From: Rhizobium sp. TH2
GTDB taxonomy: Bacteria > Pseudomonadota > Alphaproteobacteria > Rhizobiales > Rhizobiaceae
Assembly: GCF_024707525.1 (NCBI RefSeq)
Contig: NZ_CP062232.1
Location: 174,316-238,315 of the forward strand
DNA length: 64,000 nucleotides
Direction of reading: 5' to 3'
Each line of letters begins with the position of its first letter. Position 1 is the stretch's first letter. The notes below the pieces were generated by a model. That model saw only the letters and a list, made by a program, of their open reading frames with translations. It made no database searches and was not told where the DNA came from. Below are positions 37,125 to 46,129 of this stretch, in pieces. The position numbers and the translations under genes are program-made.

Positions 37125-38934
37125 GCTGGCGTCTCCCGAGATAGATATCGAGGACGCGCTCGTTGGCTCTCAGCGTATCGATGTCGCCCTCGGCGAAGAC
37201 TTCGCCCTGATGGAGCACGGTGACATGGCCATCAAGTGTGCGGACAAAATCCATGTCGTGCTCCACCACGACTACGGTCGTGTGCCGCGCAAGCGTGCGG
37301 ACCAGGACGGAGAGTTCGCGGGTTTCCTCGTTGGTCATGCCTGCCGCAGGCTCGTCGAGAAAGACGATGCGGGGTGCGAGGCAGAGCACCATGCCGATAT
37401 CGAGCCATTGCTGCTGGCCGTGCGACAGGGCCGATGCCTCGACATCCGCCTGTTCCGGAAGCCCGAGCATCGCCATGATCTTGCCGCTCACTTCGTCTGC
37501 AACTTTGGGATCGCGGGTCCGCGCATAGGCGGCGATCCAGAGGTTGTCCCGGACCGTAAGGGCGCCGAAGACCTGCGGTTTCTGGTTCTTGACACCCATG
37601 CCGTCGCGGACGCGGGCAAAGATCGCCTTCTTCGTCACGTCGCCGCCGCCGAGTTCGATCCGGCCGGCGTCGGGTCCGTAGATGCCGACGCAGGTCTTGA
37701 GGAAGGAACTCTTGCCGGCGCCGTTCGGTCCGATCAGCGAGTAGGGGCGACCGGGTTTGAAGCTTCGGCTGACGCGGTTGACAGGGATCACGCCGCCGAA
37801 GCGCTTCAGTAGCTCGGTGGTGACGAGGTGCTTGGCGGGACCGGCACTGCGCGCGGCATCTTCAAGAATCCCATCCAGCACTTTCTCGTCGATCACCACA
37901 GGCTTGCAGTTCTTGGCTGCGTCATTGGGATCGGGAAGCGAGCGCTTCCAGAGACCGCCGACCGAGCCGACCAGTCCGTTCTGCAGGAACAGCACCAGGA
38001 CGATCAGCACACCGCCGAGGATGAGAGTCGTCTGGCCGCTGACAGCGCCGCCGCCCAGCCAGTAGGACAGGCCACCGATCGCGAGAGCCCCGACAAAGGC
38101 ACCGGCCAATGTGCCGAGCCCGCCGACAAGCACGTAGATCGGCACCAGAAGCGCCTCCTGCACGGAGAAGATCGACGGGCTCAGGTAGTTGGACCAGGCG
38201 GCGAACAGTGCGCCGGCCACACCGGCGATCGCGCCGGCATAGGCGAAGTTCGCGAGCTGATATTTGCGGACATCATAGCCGAGAAGTTCGGTCTTCTGGG
38301 CGTCGATGCGGATGCAGTCGATCACCTTGCCGAACGTGCCCTGCATCAACCAGCGGGTCAGGAAATAGAGCAAGGCTGAAACGACGATCACCAGAACGAG
38401 CGCCTGCGCGGGTCCGAGTGGCTCGGCGGCGGGATCGAGAGCAAGGACGTAGCCGGGAATGTTCGACAGCCCGTTGTCGCCGCCGATTTCCGCCTCGCCG
38501 ACCTTGATCTTCAGGGATTGCGAGAGCGACCAGAGCAGCAGGGTCAGCGTATAGGTGAGGATCGTACTTTGAAGCGGCCCCATCCTGGCGAAGAACATGA
38601 TACCGCCAAGCACTGCCGCGACCGCCGCGCCGAAGATGGCGCCACCGAGCAAGGCCCAAAGGACCGAGCCACCAATGACCGGCAGGAGATTGATGGCAAC
38701 GACGCTGCCGAAATATCCGCCAAGGCCGAAGAAGGCTGTCTGGCCGAGGCTGAGCAATCCACCTCGGCCCCAGACGATGTCGAGGCTCAGGCCCAGCAAT
38801 CCGAAGATCACCCAGGATGTCGCGACATAGGCCAGGTAAGGATCGATGAATCCGGCGGAGCCGAGACCCAGAATGGCCGCTGTGCCCGGGAAGACGAGGC
38901 CGGCATGCTTGTAGAGAAAATGTGAGATGTTCAT
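37117..38934 (-). CDS. Fused ABC permease (LivM/UrtC) and ATP-binding protein (LivG/UrtD)
   Basis: A 605-residue fusion. The first 350 residues are a LivM/UrtC-type permease with about eight to ten membrane spans (SLDIVWGRGGLLSLGQTAFF is the family landmark). The second part is an ABC ATPase with Walker A IGPNGAGKSS, the UrtD-type signature LSHGQQQWLDIGM and Walker B IVFLDEPAAGM. The ATG at 38934 was chosen because it starts the permease; the frame stays open upstream only as an antisense shadow of the LivH gene. The signature motif points to a urea or short-chain amide system rather than an amino acid one. Confidence 0.9.
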   Translation of the reverse strand: MNISHFLYKHAGLVFPGTAAILGLGSAGFIDPYLAYVATSWVIFGLLGLSLDIVWGRGGLLSLGQTAFFGLGGYFGSVVAINLLPVIGGSVLWALLGGAIFGAAVAAVLGGIMFFARMGPLQSTILTYTLTLLLWSLSQSLKIKVGEAEIGGDNGLSNIPGYVLALDPAAEPLGPAQALVLVIVVSALLYFLTRWLMQGTFGKVIDCIRIDAQKTELLGYDVRKYQLANFAYAGAIAGVAGALFAAWSNYLSPSIFSVQEALLVPIYVLVGGLGTLAGAFVGALAIGGLSYWLGGGAVSGQTTLILGGVLIVLVLFLQNGLVGSVGGLWKRSLPDPNDAAKNCKPVVIDEKVLDGILEDAARSAGPAKHLVTTELLKRFGGVIPVNRVSRSFKPGRPYSLIGPNGAGKSSFLKTCVGIYGPDAGRIELGGGDVTKKAIFARVRDGMGVKNQKPQVFGALTVRDNLWIAAYARTRDPKVADEVSGKIMAMLGLPEQADVEASALSHGQQQWLDIGMVLCLAPRIVFLDEPAAGMTNEETRELSVLVRTLARHTTVVVVEHDMDFVRTLDGHVTVLHQGEVFAEGDIDTLRANERVLDIYLGRRQHV

Positions 38935-38945
38935 CTGTCCGGTCC

Positions 38946-39812
38946 TCACATCTTCTGTCGCCAATTGGCGGAAATGCCTGACGGAAACAGCCAGAGGATC
39001 AAGGCCGTGACGAGGAAGAAGAAGACGTCGCCGGCGACAGATGTCAGGAAGCTTGCGGTCACCGATGTACCGCCGCCGAGGCCGAGTGCGGCGATGACGC
39101 TGCCCGTGAGTGTGACCGGCCCGGCGACGACTACCGTTAGAAAAGCCTTGATGACGAAGGCAAAACCCATGGATGGCGTGGCGGGCACGATGGGCAGCAG
39201 CACTGCGCCGGCAAAGCCCGCGAGGCCGCAGCCGATCGCAAAGGTGACCGTGTTGACCCGCTTCGCCTCGATGCCGATTGCGAGCGCCATTTCGGGTTGC
39301 TGGATGGATGCGCGTGCCTTCCGGCCATAGGCTGTTCTCGTCATCAGGAGGTAGACAAAAATGGTCATCGCGGCGGCCACCACGATCATCAGCAGCGGAT
39401 AGACCGCCAGGCTGTAGCGACCGATGTGCACGTTGTAATGCGGCATGCCGATGCCTGGCGTTACCGTGCCGAAGATGAGAACCGCGAGCTGATAGAACAC
39501 CATGCTCAGGCCCCAGGTCGCGAGCATCGTATCGAAGAGCCGGCCATAGAGCCGGCTGATGATCAGCACTTCTACAAGCGCGCCGATCGCCATCGTCACC
39601 GCAACCGCAATGGGGATGGACAGGATGTAGGGCACGCCAGCTTGCGTTGCGGACAGGGCTGCATAGGCGCCGATCATCAGGAACTCGCCATGTGCAAGGT
39701 TGATGACGCCCATAAGCCCGAAAACGACGGCAAGTCCGATCGTCGCGATCAGCAGGATCGATGCGCTCGAGAGCGACGACAGCAGGACGGTCGCCAGGTA
39801 GTCGACTTCCAT
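38946..39812 (-). CDS. ABC transporter permease, LivH/UrtB type
   Basis: A 288-residue membrane permease. The landmark GLMGVINLAHGEFLMIGAY is near the N-terminus, there are about eight hydrophobic spans, and a C-terminal GSVIAALGLGG segment follows. The ATG at 39812 (MEVDYLA) is preferred to the upstream in-frame start. It pairs with the permease domain of the downstream fusion protein. Confidence 0.92.
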   Translation of the reverse strand: MEVDYLATVLLSSLSSASILLIATIGLAVVFGLMGVINLAHGEFLMIGAYAALSATQAGVPYILSIPIAVAVTMAIGALVEVLIISRLYGRLFDTMLATWGLSMVFYQLAVLIFGTVTPGIGMPHYNVHIGRYSLAVYPLLMIVVAAAMTIFVYLLMTRTAYGRKARASIQQPEMALAIGIEAKRVNTVTFAIGCGLAGFAGAVLLPIVPATPSMGFAFVIKAFLTVVVAGPVTLTGSVIAALGLGGGTSVTASFLTSVAGDVFFFLVTALILWLFPSGISANWRQKM

Positions 39813-39856
39813 TGGAACCTCCGGAATGGCGCGCCCGGATCGGGCGCGCATCGGCA

Positions 39857-41065
39857 TTATTCGGCTTCAGGCGTGAAATGCTTGGCGAGCGTGGGGTTCG
39901 CCACGAGGTCGCACTTGTCGTTCTCATAGAGCGGAGGCGTTTCCTCGAACGTATCGACGATCTTGAAGCTGTGCTTGTCGTCGCCCTCGGCAATATAGAT
40001 GTTCTGCCTGAGGTGATGCGATCCGGGTTCGAGCACGACCTTGCCATTGGGCGCGTCGAACGTCAGGCCGCTTTCGAGCGCGGCGATGACTGCTGCCGAT
40101 TCCGCCGAACCTGCCTTCTTGACCGCTTCGGCCCAGAGATGGACGGCGTTCCAGACATCGACTGCCTCGGAAACGATCGGCGTGTCGGAGCCGTATTTTG
40201 CCTGCCAGGCCTTGACGAACGCGGCATTGGCTGGGTTCTCGACAACCTGGAAATAGCCCTGGCTGGCGATCAGGCCCTTGCCGGCATCCGGCGAGACGAC
40301 GACCTGCTGATTGCCCGAGCCGTAGTTGGTCGAGACGACGCCGATGCTGTCCTTGAGACCTGCGGCGGCGAATTGTTCGAGGAAGCCAGTCTGATTAGCA
40401 CCGACAGGAAGGGCGACGACGAAGTTCGGCTTGGCGGCCTGGATCTTCTGGATGGTTGGCGAATAGTCGGTCACCGTCAGCGCCAGGAAATCCTCGCCGA
40501 CGACTTCGGCGCCCATGGATTCCGCATATTCATGGACCCAGTGCGCGGAGATGGTGCCGAAATTGTAGTCAGGCGCCATGATGTAGATCTTGTTGCCGTA
40601 TTTCTTGACGGCCCAGTCGATCAGGACGGAGAGCTGCTGCGAGGCCGACGGGCCGGTGACGAAGGTCTGCTTGTCGCAGGCGCCGCCTTCATAGAGCGAG
40701 GCGTAGAAATAAGGCACATTCGCCTTGCGCACGATCGGCCGGATTGCTTCGCGCGACGAACTGGTCAGGCCCGCAAACAGCGCATCGATCTTGTCGCTCA
40801 TCAGGGCCGTGTTGGCGTACTGGATGTATTTGCTTTGCTCGGATTGGGCATCGTAGGACACGACCGAGATCGGGGCACCCAGCAGGCCGCCCTTGGCGTT
40901 GATGTCCTCGACCGCGAGATTCAGCGCATTGTTCTGCTGAATTCCGTAAATGTTGAGGCCGCCGGTGAGATCGAAGATCGCGCCGATCTTGGTTTCGGCC
41001 AATGCCGTGCCCGCGAGAAGCGCGGACAAGCTTGCCACGGATAAAGAGAGAAGTTGTTTTTTCAT
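39857..41065 (-). CDS. ABC transporter substrate-binding protein, UrtA/FmdD-like
   Basis: A 402-residue periplasmic-binding protein with a signal peptide (MKKQLLSLSVASLSALLAG, cleaved after about residue 23). The mature part starts ETKIGAIFDLTGGLNIYG. Stretches such as GLTSSSREAIRPIVRKANVP and FYASLYEGG match the urea/amide binding-protein group rather than LivJ. It is the first gene of the operon and follows a leader of about 150 bases with a long inverted repeat. Confidence 0.9.
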   Translation of the reverse strand: MKKQLLSLSVASLSALLAGTALAETKIGAIFDLTGGLNIYGIQQNNALNLAVEDINAKGGLLGAPISVVSYDAQSEQSKYIQYANTALMSDKIDALFAGLTSSSREAIRPIVRKANVPYFYASLYEGGACDKQTFVTGPSASQQLSVLIDWAVKKYGNKIYIMAPDYNFGTISAHWVHEYAESMGAEVVGEDFLALTVTDYSPTIQKIQAAKPNFVVALPVGANQTGFLEQFAAAGLKDSIGVVSTNYGSGNQQVVVSPDAGKGLIASQGYFQVVENPANAAFVKAWQAKYGSDTPIVSEAVDVWNAVHLWAEAVKKAGSAESAAVIAALESGLTFDAPNGKVVLEPGSHHLRQNIYIAEGDDKHSFKIVDTFEETPPLYENDKCDLVANPTLAKHFTPEAE

Positions 41066-41096
41066 GTCGTGTTCCCCTTCGCTTGTGCGAGTAGGG

Positions 41097-41147
41097 CAGA
41101 ACACCAATAGACATAAAAAAAGCGCCGTTATCCGAACCGGTGTTCTG
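41097..41147 (-). promoter_or_regulatory. Leader inverted repeat upstream of the amide operon
   Basis: A perfect 9-bp inverted repeat (CAGAACACC at 41097-41105, GGTGTTCTG at 41139-41147) encloses 33 bases including a run of seven A (seven U in the leftward transcript, 41115-41121). It lies between a possible promoter and the first gene of an operon that encodes its own ANTAR antiterminator. A role in antitermination is therefore plausible, but no convincing terminator stem directly before the U run was found. Confidence 0.45.
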
Positions 41148-41189
41148 ACTACGTCGCCTAGGTTTTCGTGCGCCTCATCGCGCAGCCTT

Positions 41190-41218
41190 GATCATGTACA
41201 AAAAGGAGGCCGTGTCAA
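41190..41218 (-). promoter_or_regulatory. Possible promoter of the amide operon
   Basis: On the minus strand TTGACA (complement of 41213-41218) is followed after 17 bases by ATGATC, with TACATG as an alternative -10. The -35 is a perfect match; the -10 is weak. Confidence 0.4.
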
Positions 41219-41290
41219 GGGGCAACTTTCAAGCTTGCTGAGGGCGCGTCGAAAGCGCTCGCGCGGCTCGCATCCATGCCGTTAATCAGT

Positions 41291-41316
41291 GGGTCTACGG
41301 TTCGATTCCGATCAAG
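41291..41316 (+). repeat. T-arm-like junction motif, copy 10
   Basis: GGGTCTACGGTTCGATTCCG followed by ATCAAG. It lies in the 410-base divergent spacer (41066-41475) between the amide operon and the sugar operon. Confidence 0.5.
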
Positions 41317-41465
41317 AAAAAAAGAAAATCATAATCATATGCCGAGAGGCGGCTTTCCGGCCTTTGCTAACCTGTTGGTTGCCCATTATGGCCTCGGTTC
41401 TTGCTCTACCCTTCGCCGATTTTGTGCGGTGCATCACATTTTGCGCTTTACAAGCCGATTCCAAT

Positions 41466-41491
41466 CTGTGAAGTAGTGCACAACTTCACAG
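41466..41491. promoter_or_regulatory. 26-bp near-perfect palindrome at the start of the sugar operon
   Basis: CTGTGAAGT, then AGTGCACA, then ACTTCACAG. All but one of the 13 base pairs of the dyad match, with GTGCAC at the centre. It overlaps the probable translation start of the first gene. Its position suggests an operator for the RpiR-type regulator encoded in the operon. Confidence 0.65.
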
Positions 41492-42495
41492 ACTGGAACG
41501 ATACCTTGAACCCGACACGTTTTGCCACCCGGCTGAATTCATTCGCCTCCGCTTCCCACATCGAATGGCCAGGTCAGTCTTCGAAGCCCTCCATCATGCA
41601 AATGGCAGAGCGCGCCGCCCGGGTGAAGGGGCTCACCGATCTCGACTTGAATTATCCCGATCATGTGCGCGAAAATCCGGCGGAACTGGCTCGAAAGCTC
41701 GGCGATATCGGCCTTTCTGTCAACGGCTTCGCCATGCGCTACTATACCAACCCCGCCTTCAAGCTCGGCGCTTTCACCCATCCGGATGAAACCGTCCGCC
41801 GGGAAGCGATCGACCTGACGAAGAAGGGTATCGACGCGGCCCGTGAGGCAGGTTGCAGTCTGATGACCATCTGGCTCGGCCAGGATGGTTTCGACTACGC
41901 TTTCCAAGCGGACTACGCGAAAATGTGGCAACACGAAATCGATGGAATCCGTGAAGTTTGCTCTCATGACCCGGATTGCCTGATCTCGATCGAATACAAG
42001 CCGAACGAGCCCCGCTCCTATAGCCTGATGCCGGATGCGGCCACGACGCTGCTCGCCATCAAGGAGGTCGGTGCCGACAATCTCGGCGTCACGCTCGACT
42101 TCGCCCATGTCCTTTATGCCGACGAACAACCGGCTTTCGCTGCCGCCTTGATCGCCCGCCACAGCCGCGTGCTGGGTGTCCACCTCAACGATGGCTACGC
42201 CAAGCGCGACGACGGGCTGATGGTCGGCGCGGTGCACACGCTCCAGACGATCGAGCTACTCCGGCAGATACGCCGCGACGGCTATGACGGCGCGATCTAT
42301 TTCGACACATTCCCAGATATGACCGGGCTCGATCCGGTTCACGAATGCGAGGTGAACATCAAGACCGTCCAGCGGATGTTGAAGGTCGTCGACCGCCTCG
42401 AGCAGGACAATCGCCTTGCAAGCGCGATTGACCGACAGGACGCCGTATCCACGCAGGCCATCGTTCAGGAGTTGATGTTCGGCGCGGAGCAATAG
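41476..42495 (+). CDS. Sugar phosphate isomerase/epimerase family TIM-barrel protein
   Basis: A protein of about 339 residues with the xylose-isomerase-like TIM barrel. It has IEYKPNEPRSYSL with the metal-binding Glu, LGVTLDFAHVLYADE with Asp/His, and VLGVHLNDGYAKRDDG, which fit divalent-metal sugar epimerases. The start is uncertain: GTG at 41476 keeps the family-like TDWNDTLNPTRFATRLNSF, but no clear ribosome site is seen and the palindromic operator overlaps it. It is the first gene of the seven-gene sugar operon and presumably acts on the imported compound. Confidence 0.85.
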   Translation: MHNFTDWNDTLNPTRFATRLNSFASASHIEWPGQSSKPSIMQMAERAARVKGLTDLDLNYPDHVRENPAELARKLGDIGLSVNGFAMRYYTNPAFKLGAFTHPDETVRREAIDLTKKGIDAAREAGCSLMTIWLGQDGFDYAFQADYAKMWQHEIDGIREVCSHDPDCLISIEYKPNEPRSYSLMPDAATTLLAIKEVGADNLGVTLDFAHVLYADEQPAFAAALIARHSRVLGVHLNDGYAKRDDGLMVGAVHTLQTIELLRQIRRDGYDGAIYFDTFPDMTGLDPVHECEVNIKTVQRMLKVVDRLEQDNRLASAIDRQDAVSTQAIVQELMFGAEQ

Positions 42496-42521
42496 ACCCC
42501 AAAACCCTCCGGGAGGAAAAT

Positions 42522-43562
42522 ATGAAGAGATTTTTTGCTGCGGCTCTCGCCGCAACCCTTTGTGCTGGCATCGCCACAGCCCAGGACCTCAAGCCGCTCA
42601 ATTCCGATTCCGAGCCGGACCGCATGGATTGGTCCGATCTCGAAGCCAAGCTCGGCGCGCTGCCGAAGCTGCCGGATGGCCTCAAGGTCGGCGGCGTGTC
42701 CAAAACGCTCACCAATGAATACTGGCGCTCGCTAGGCGAGGGCTATCAGAAGTTCGCCGACAAGGTCGGCGTGACTGTGGCCTATCAGGCGGCCCAGAGC
42801 GAGGGCGACCAGCTCGGCCAGTTGACGATCGCCGAGGGCATGGTGACCCAGGGCTACAACGTCCTTCTTGTCTCCCCGCAGACCGACGCAAATCTCCAGC
42901 CGGTCATCGAACAGGCGAAGGCTGCCAATGTCCCTGTCGTCAACGTCAACGATGCGGTGATCCCCCAATCCGAACACTATGTCGGTAACGTCCAGCGCGA
43001 CAACGGCGTGCGGGTCGCCAAGTGGTTCATCGAAAACCGTCCTGATGGCGGCAAGGTCGCGATCATCGAAGGTCAAGCCGGTGTCTATGCAGCCGTCCAG
43101 CGCACCGATGGCTTCAAGACCACGATCGAGGAAGGCGGCAAGTTCACCGTCGTCGCCAGCGTGCCGGGTAACTGGGATCGCCAGATGTCCTATGACGCCG
43201 CGACCAACATCCTTCAGCAGCATCCGGGCCTCGTCGGCTTCTATTGCAACAATGACGGCATGGCACTCGGCGTCGTCGAGGCGGTAAAGGCCGCGGGACT
43301 GAAAGACAAGGTCGTCGTCTTCGGCACCGACGGCATCTCCGACGCTTACAAGTCCATCGAGGCCGGCGAACTCACGGGCACGGTCGACAGCTTCCCGGTC
43401 CTGACGGGCGAGGTTGCGATGGAAGTCGCGCTGCGGCTCGTCTCCGGCCAGAAGCTGCCGCGCGTGGTCGCAACCCCGCAGGCCCTCATCACCAAGGACA
43501 ACATCAAGGACTACCAGGGCGATGACGTCCGCTCGGTTCTGATGAAGGCTGCGGGAAAGTAA
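42522..43562 (+). CDS. Sugar ABC transporter substrate-binding protein (RbsB-like)
   Basis: A 346-residue periplasmic protein with a signal peptide (about residues 1-20, ending GIATA). It has the peripla_BP_4 pattern: VGGVSKTLTNEYWRSLGEG, NVLLVSPQTDANLQPVI, GFYCNNDGMALGVVEAV and VVFGTDGISDAYKSIEAG. A strong GGGAGG ribosome site precedes the ATG. It is followed by a GC-rich intercistronic hairpin, which usually lets the binding protein be made in excess over the membrane parts. Confidence 0.93.
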   Translation: MKRFFAAALAATLCAGIATAQDLKPLNSDSEPDRMDWSDLEAKLGALPKLPDGLKVGGVSKTLTNEYWRSLGEGYQKFADKVGVTVAYQAAQSEGDQLGQLTIAEGMVTQGYNVLLVSPQTDANLQPVIEQAKAANVPVVNVNDAVIPQSEHYVGNVQRDNGVRVAKWFIENRPDGGKVAIIEGQAGVYAAVQRTDGFKTTIEEGGKFTVVASVPGNWDRQMSYDAATNILQQHPGLVGFYCNNDGMALGVVEAVKAAGLKDKVVVFGTDGISDAYKSIEAGELTGTVDSFPVLTGEVAMEVALRLVSGQKLPRVVATPQALITKDNIKDYQGDDVRSVLMKAAGK

Positions 43563-43577
43563 ACCGCCTCCCAAGCA

Positions 43578-43602
43578 GGACGGCCGGCCCCGCCGGCCGT
43601 CC
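43578..43602 (+). other. Intercistronic GC-rich hairpin
   Basis: GGACGGCCGGC, a 3-base loop, GCCGGCCGTCC: a perfect 11-bp stem between the binding protein and ATPase genes. No U tract follows, so it is more likely an mRNA-stabilising or attenuating hairpin than a full terminator. Confidence 0.7.
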
Positions 43603-43625
43603 ACACTCTCAAAGGTTGGACTTTC

Positions 43626-45137
43626 ATGGCTACTTCCAGACTGGCGTTCGAAGGCATCTCCAAGGTTTTCCCGGGCGTCAGGGCATTGTCCGACGTTTCG
43701 TTCAACGTCGCGCCGGGCGAAATCCACGCTCTCCTTGGTGAAAATGGCGCGGGAAAGTCGACCCTGCTGCGCATACTCTCAGGCGTCTTTCGCCCTACCG
43801 AAGGGCAAGTGAAGGTCGACGGGATTGCCCACGACTTCAGCAAACCGGAAAGCGCCCGGCAGTCTGGGATCGCCATGATCCACCAGGAACTTCAGCAGGT
43901 GCCGCATCTCAGCGTGGCTCAGAACATGTTCCTCGGTCATTCCCTGACCCGGTTCGGAGGCATGATCGTCAATCGCCGGGAACAGGAACGGCGCGCCGCC
44001 GAGGCGCTTGCGATGATCGATCCGACCATCGATCCGTCGGTACCCATCTCGACCTTGAAGGTCGCCCAACGGCAGGTCGTCGAGATTGCCCGAGCCCTTC
44101 TCGACAAGGCGAAGATCATCGCCATGGACGAGCCGACGTCGAGCCTGACCCCGAGCGAATTCGAACGGCTCGCCGAAATCATCGAGCGGCTGGCCGCGAG
44201 CGGTGTCTCGATCATCTACGTGTCACACAAGATGGACGAGGTCTTCCGGGTCTGTCAGCGGGCCACGGTCATGCGCGACGGAAAGGTCGTTGGTGTCGGG
44301 GTCGATCTGAAGAAGACCTCATCCGAAGACGTCATCGCCATGATGGTCGGCCGCGAGTTGCTGACCGAGGTACACCACTCCCACATGACCGAGACCGTGA
44401 GTGTCGAGGTCCGCAACATTTCGACCCACCGCGTCCGCGATATATCGTTCGATCTCCACAAAGGCGAGGTCCTCGGTGTCGCAGGACTTGTCGGCTCGGG
44501 CCGCACCGAACTCCTGCGCGCGCTTTCCGGCGCTGACAAAATGATGAGCGGTACAGTCAAGGTCGACGGGAAGGTTTTGACGCTCTCCAACCCCCGCGCG
44601 GCCATCGCCGCCGGCATTGGTCTGCTTCCCGAGGAGCGCAAGCGCGAAGGCATCATTCCCGGCCGGTCCGTCAGTATCAACATGGCGCTGCCCTCGATGA
44701 ACCGCTTCTCGAAGGGTGGCATCATCAATCACCGCAAGCTCAAGCGGACAGCGGAAGACCTTCTCAAGCGCGTCAACCTCAGGCCCTTCCAACTGGACCG
44801 GCAGATCAGGCTGTTCAGCGGTGGTAACCAGCAGAAGGCGATCATTGCGCGCTGGCTGGCGGCCGGTTCGCGCATCCTGCTGTTCGACGAACCGACGCGC
44901 GGCATCGATGTCGGCGCGAAATCCGAAATCTATCACTTGATCGAGGATCTCGCCCGCGAGGGACATTCGGTAGTCGTCGTCTCCTCCGAACTCCCCGAAG
45001 TGATGCGGGTCTCGGATCGTGTGCTTGTCATGCGTGACGGCGCCGTTGTCGCCGAACTTGGCCGCGAACAACTCTCCGAAGAAATCATCGTCTCCCACGC
45101 CGTTGGGAAGGCCGACAGCCGCCGTGGCGCGGCATGA
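43626..45137 (+). CDS. Sugar ABC transporter ATP-binding protein (RbsA-like)
   Basis: A 503-residue tandem ABC ATPase. The first domain has Walker A GENGAGKST, a signature region STLKVAQRQVVEIARAL and Walker B IIAMDEPTSSL. The second has the degenerate loop GLVGSGRTE, signature FSGGNQQKAIIARWL and Walker B LLFDEPTRGIDVG. This is the usual arrangement for ribose/galactose-type systems. Its stop overlaps the permease start by four bases. Confidence 0.95.
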   Translation: MATSRLAFEGISKVFPGVRALSDVSFNVAPGEIHALLGENGAGKSTLLRILSGVFRPTEGQVKVDGIAHDFSKPESARQSGIAMIHQELQQVPHLSVAQNMFLGHSLTRFGGMIVNRREQERRAAEALAMIDPTIDPSVPISTLKVAQRQVVEIARALLDKAKIIAMDEPTSSLTPSEFERLAEIIERLAASGVSIIYVSHKMDEVFRVCQRATVMRDGKVVGVGVDLKKTSSEDVIAMMVGRELLTEVHHSHMTETVSVEVRNISTHRVRDISFDLHKGEVLGVAGLVGSGRTELLRALSGADKMMSGTVKVDGKVLTLSNPRAAIAAGIGLLPEERKREGIIPGRSVSINMALPSMNRFSKGGIINHRKLKRTAEDLLKRVNLRPFQLDRQIRLFSGGNQQKAIIARWLAAGSRILLFDEPTRGIDVGAKSEIYHLIEDLAREGHSVVVVSSELPEVMRVSDRVLVMRDGAVVAELGREQLSEEIIVSHAVGKADSRRGAA

Positions 45138-46129
45138 CCGACAGGAACACATCCATGACTGACACGACCCAGAATGCCGCGGTGCTTTCGTCCAAGCTGT
45201 TCGGATCGTTCTCGGTACGAGATGCGGGCACCTTGATCGGATTGATCGCCATCGTCGTCATCTTCGGATTGCTGGCACCCGACTTCCTCTCCCAGAGGAA
45301 TCTGCTCAACATCCTGCAGCAATCGAGCATCAACGCCTGCCTGGCGCTCGGCATGACGCTGGTCATCATATCAGGTGGCATCGACCTCTCTGTCGGCCCG
45401 ACCGCCGCGATATCAGCGGTAATCACGGCGACGATGCTTGTCGTCGGCGTCCCCGTTCCACTCGCCATCCTCGCAGGTCTCGCGATCGGAGCCATCTGCG
45501 GGCTCGTCAACGGCGTGCTCGTGGCCTATGCAGGTCTTCAACCCTTCATCGTCACACTGGGTACGCTCAGCACCTATCGCGCCATCGCGTTGATCTATAC
45601 GGGCGGTAACCCAGTGCTAGGGATCCCGCCAGGTTTCCGGTCGCTGTTCAATGGGTCTCTTCTCGGCCTTCCCATTTCGGTCGTCATGGTCGCCGTGGTC
45701 GCTCTTCTGGCTTGGGTCCTTCTCAAGAAGACTCCGCTCGGCGAATATCTCCTGGCGGTCGGCGGCAATGAAGAAGCCGCCTATGTCGCCGGCGTTCCGA
45801 TCGCCATCACCAAGATCACCGCCTATGTCATCTCCGGTGTCCTGGCGGCTCTCGCTTCGATGATCCTGATCGGCCGGCTCGGTGCTGCCGAACCCATCCT
45901 CGGCAATCTCTGGGAACTCGACGCGATCGCGGCTGCCGCGATCGGCGGTGCCTCCCTCATGGGTGGCAAGGGTAGCATCATCGGCACGATCCTCGGCGCG
46001 ATCATCCTCGGCGCGATGCGCAACGGACTGACGCTGATGAACGTGCAGGCCTTCTATCAACTTCTGGCCACTGGTCTTATTATCCTTGTCGCGATGATGA
46101 TCGATCGCGTCACAAGGGGACAAGGATGA
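45134..46129 (+). CDS. Sugar ABC transporter permease (RbsC-like)
   Basis: A 331-residue membrane permease with about eight to ten spans. Landmarks are NACLALGMTLVIISGGIDLS, QPFIVTLGTLSTYRAIA and AIGGASLMGGKGSIIGTILG, as in RbsC. It overlaps the ATPase gene upstream and the RpiR gene downstream by four bases each, so translation is coupled. Confidence 0.94.
   Translation: MTDRNTSMTDTTQNAAVLSSKLFGSFSVRDAGTLIGLIAIVVIFGLLAPDFLSQRNLLNILQQSSINACLALGMTLVIISGGIDLSVGPTAAISAVITATMLVVGVPVPLAILAGLAIGAICGLVNGVLVAYAGLQPFIVTLGTLSTYRAIALIYTGGNPVLGIPPGFRSLFNGSLLGLPISVVMVAVVALLAWVLLKKTPLGEYLLAVGGNEEAAYVAGVPIAITKITAYVISGVLAALASMILIGRLGAAEPILGNLWELDAIAAAAIGGASLMGGKGSIIGTILGAIILGAMRNGLTLMNVQAFYQLLATGLIILVAMMIDRVTRGQG

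Noticed and set aside
37117-40047. A 976-codon open frame
   Set aside because: Only the part from 38934 is a real permease-ATPase fusion; the upstream 371 codons are Arg/His-rich antisense sequence of the LivH permease gene.
39761-41044. A 427-codon rightward open frame
   Set aside because: Antisense to the binding-protein gene, which has a signal peptide and conserved motifs; no ribosome site or family motif on this strand.
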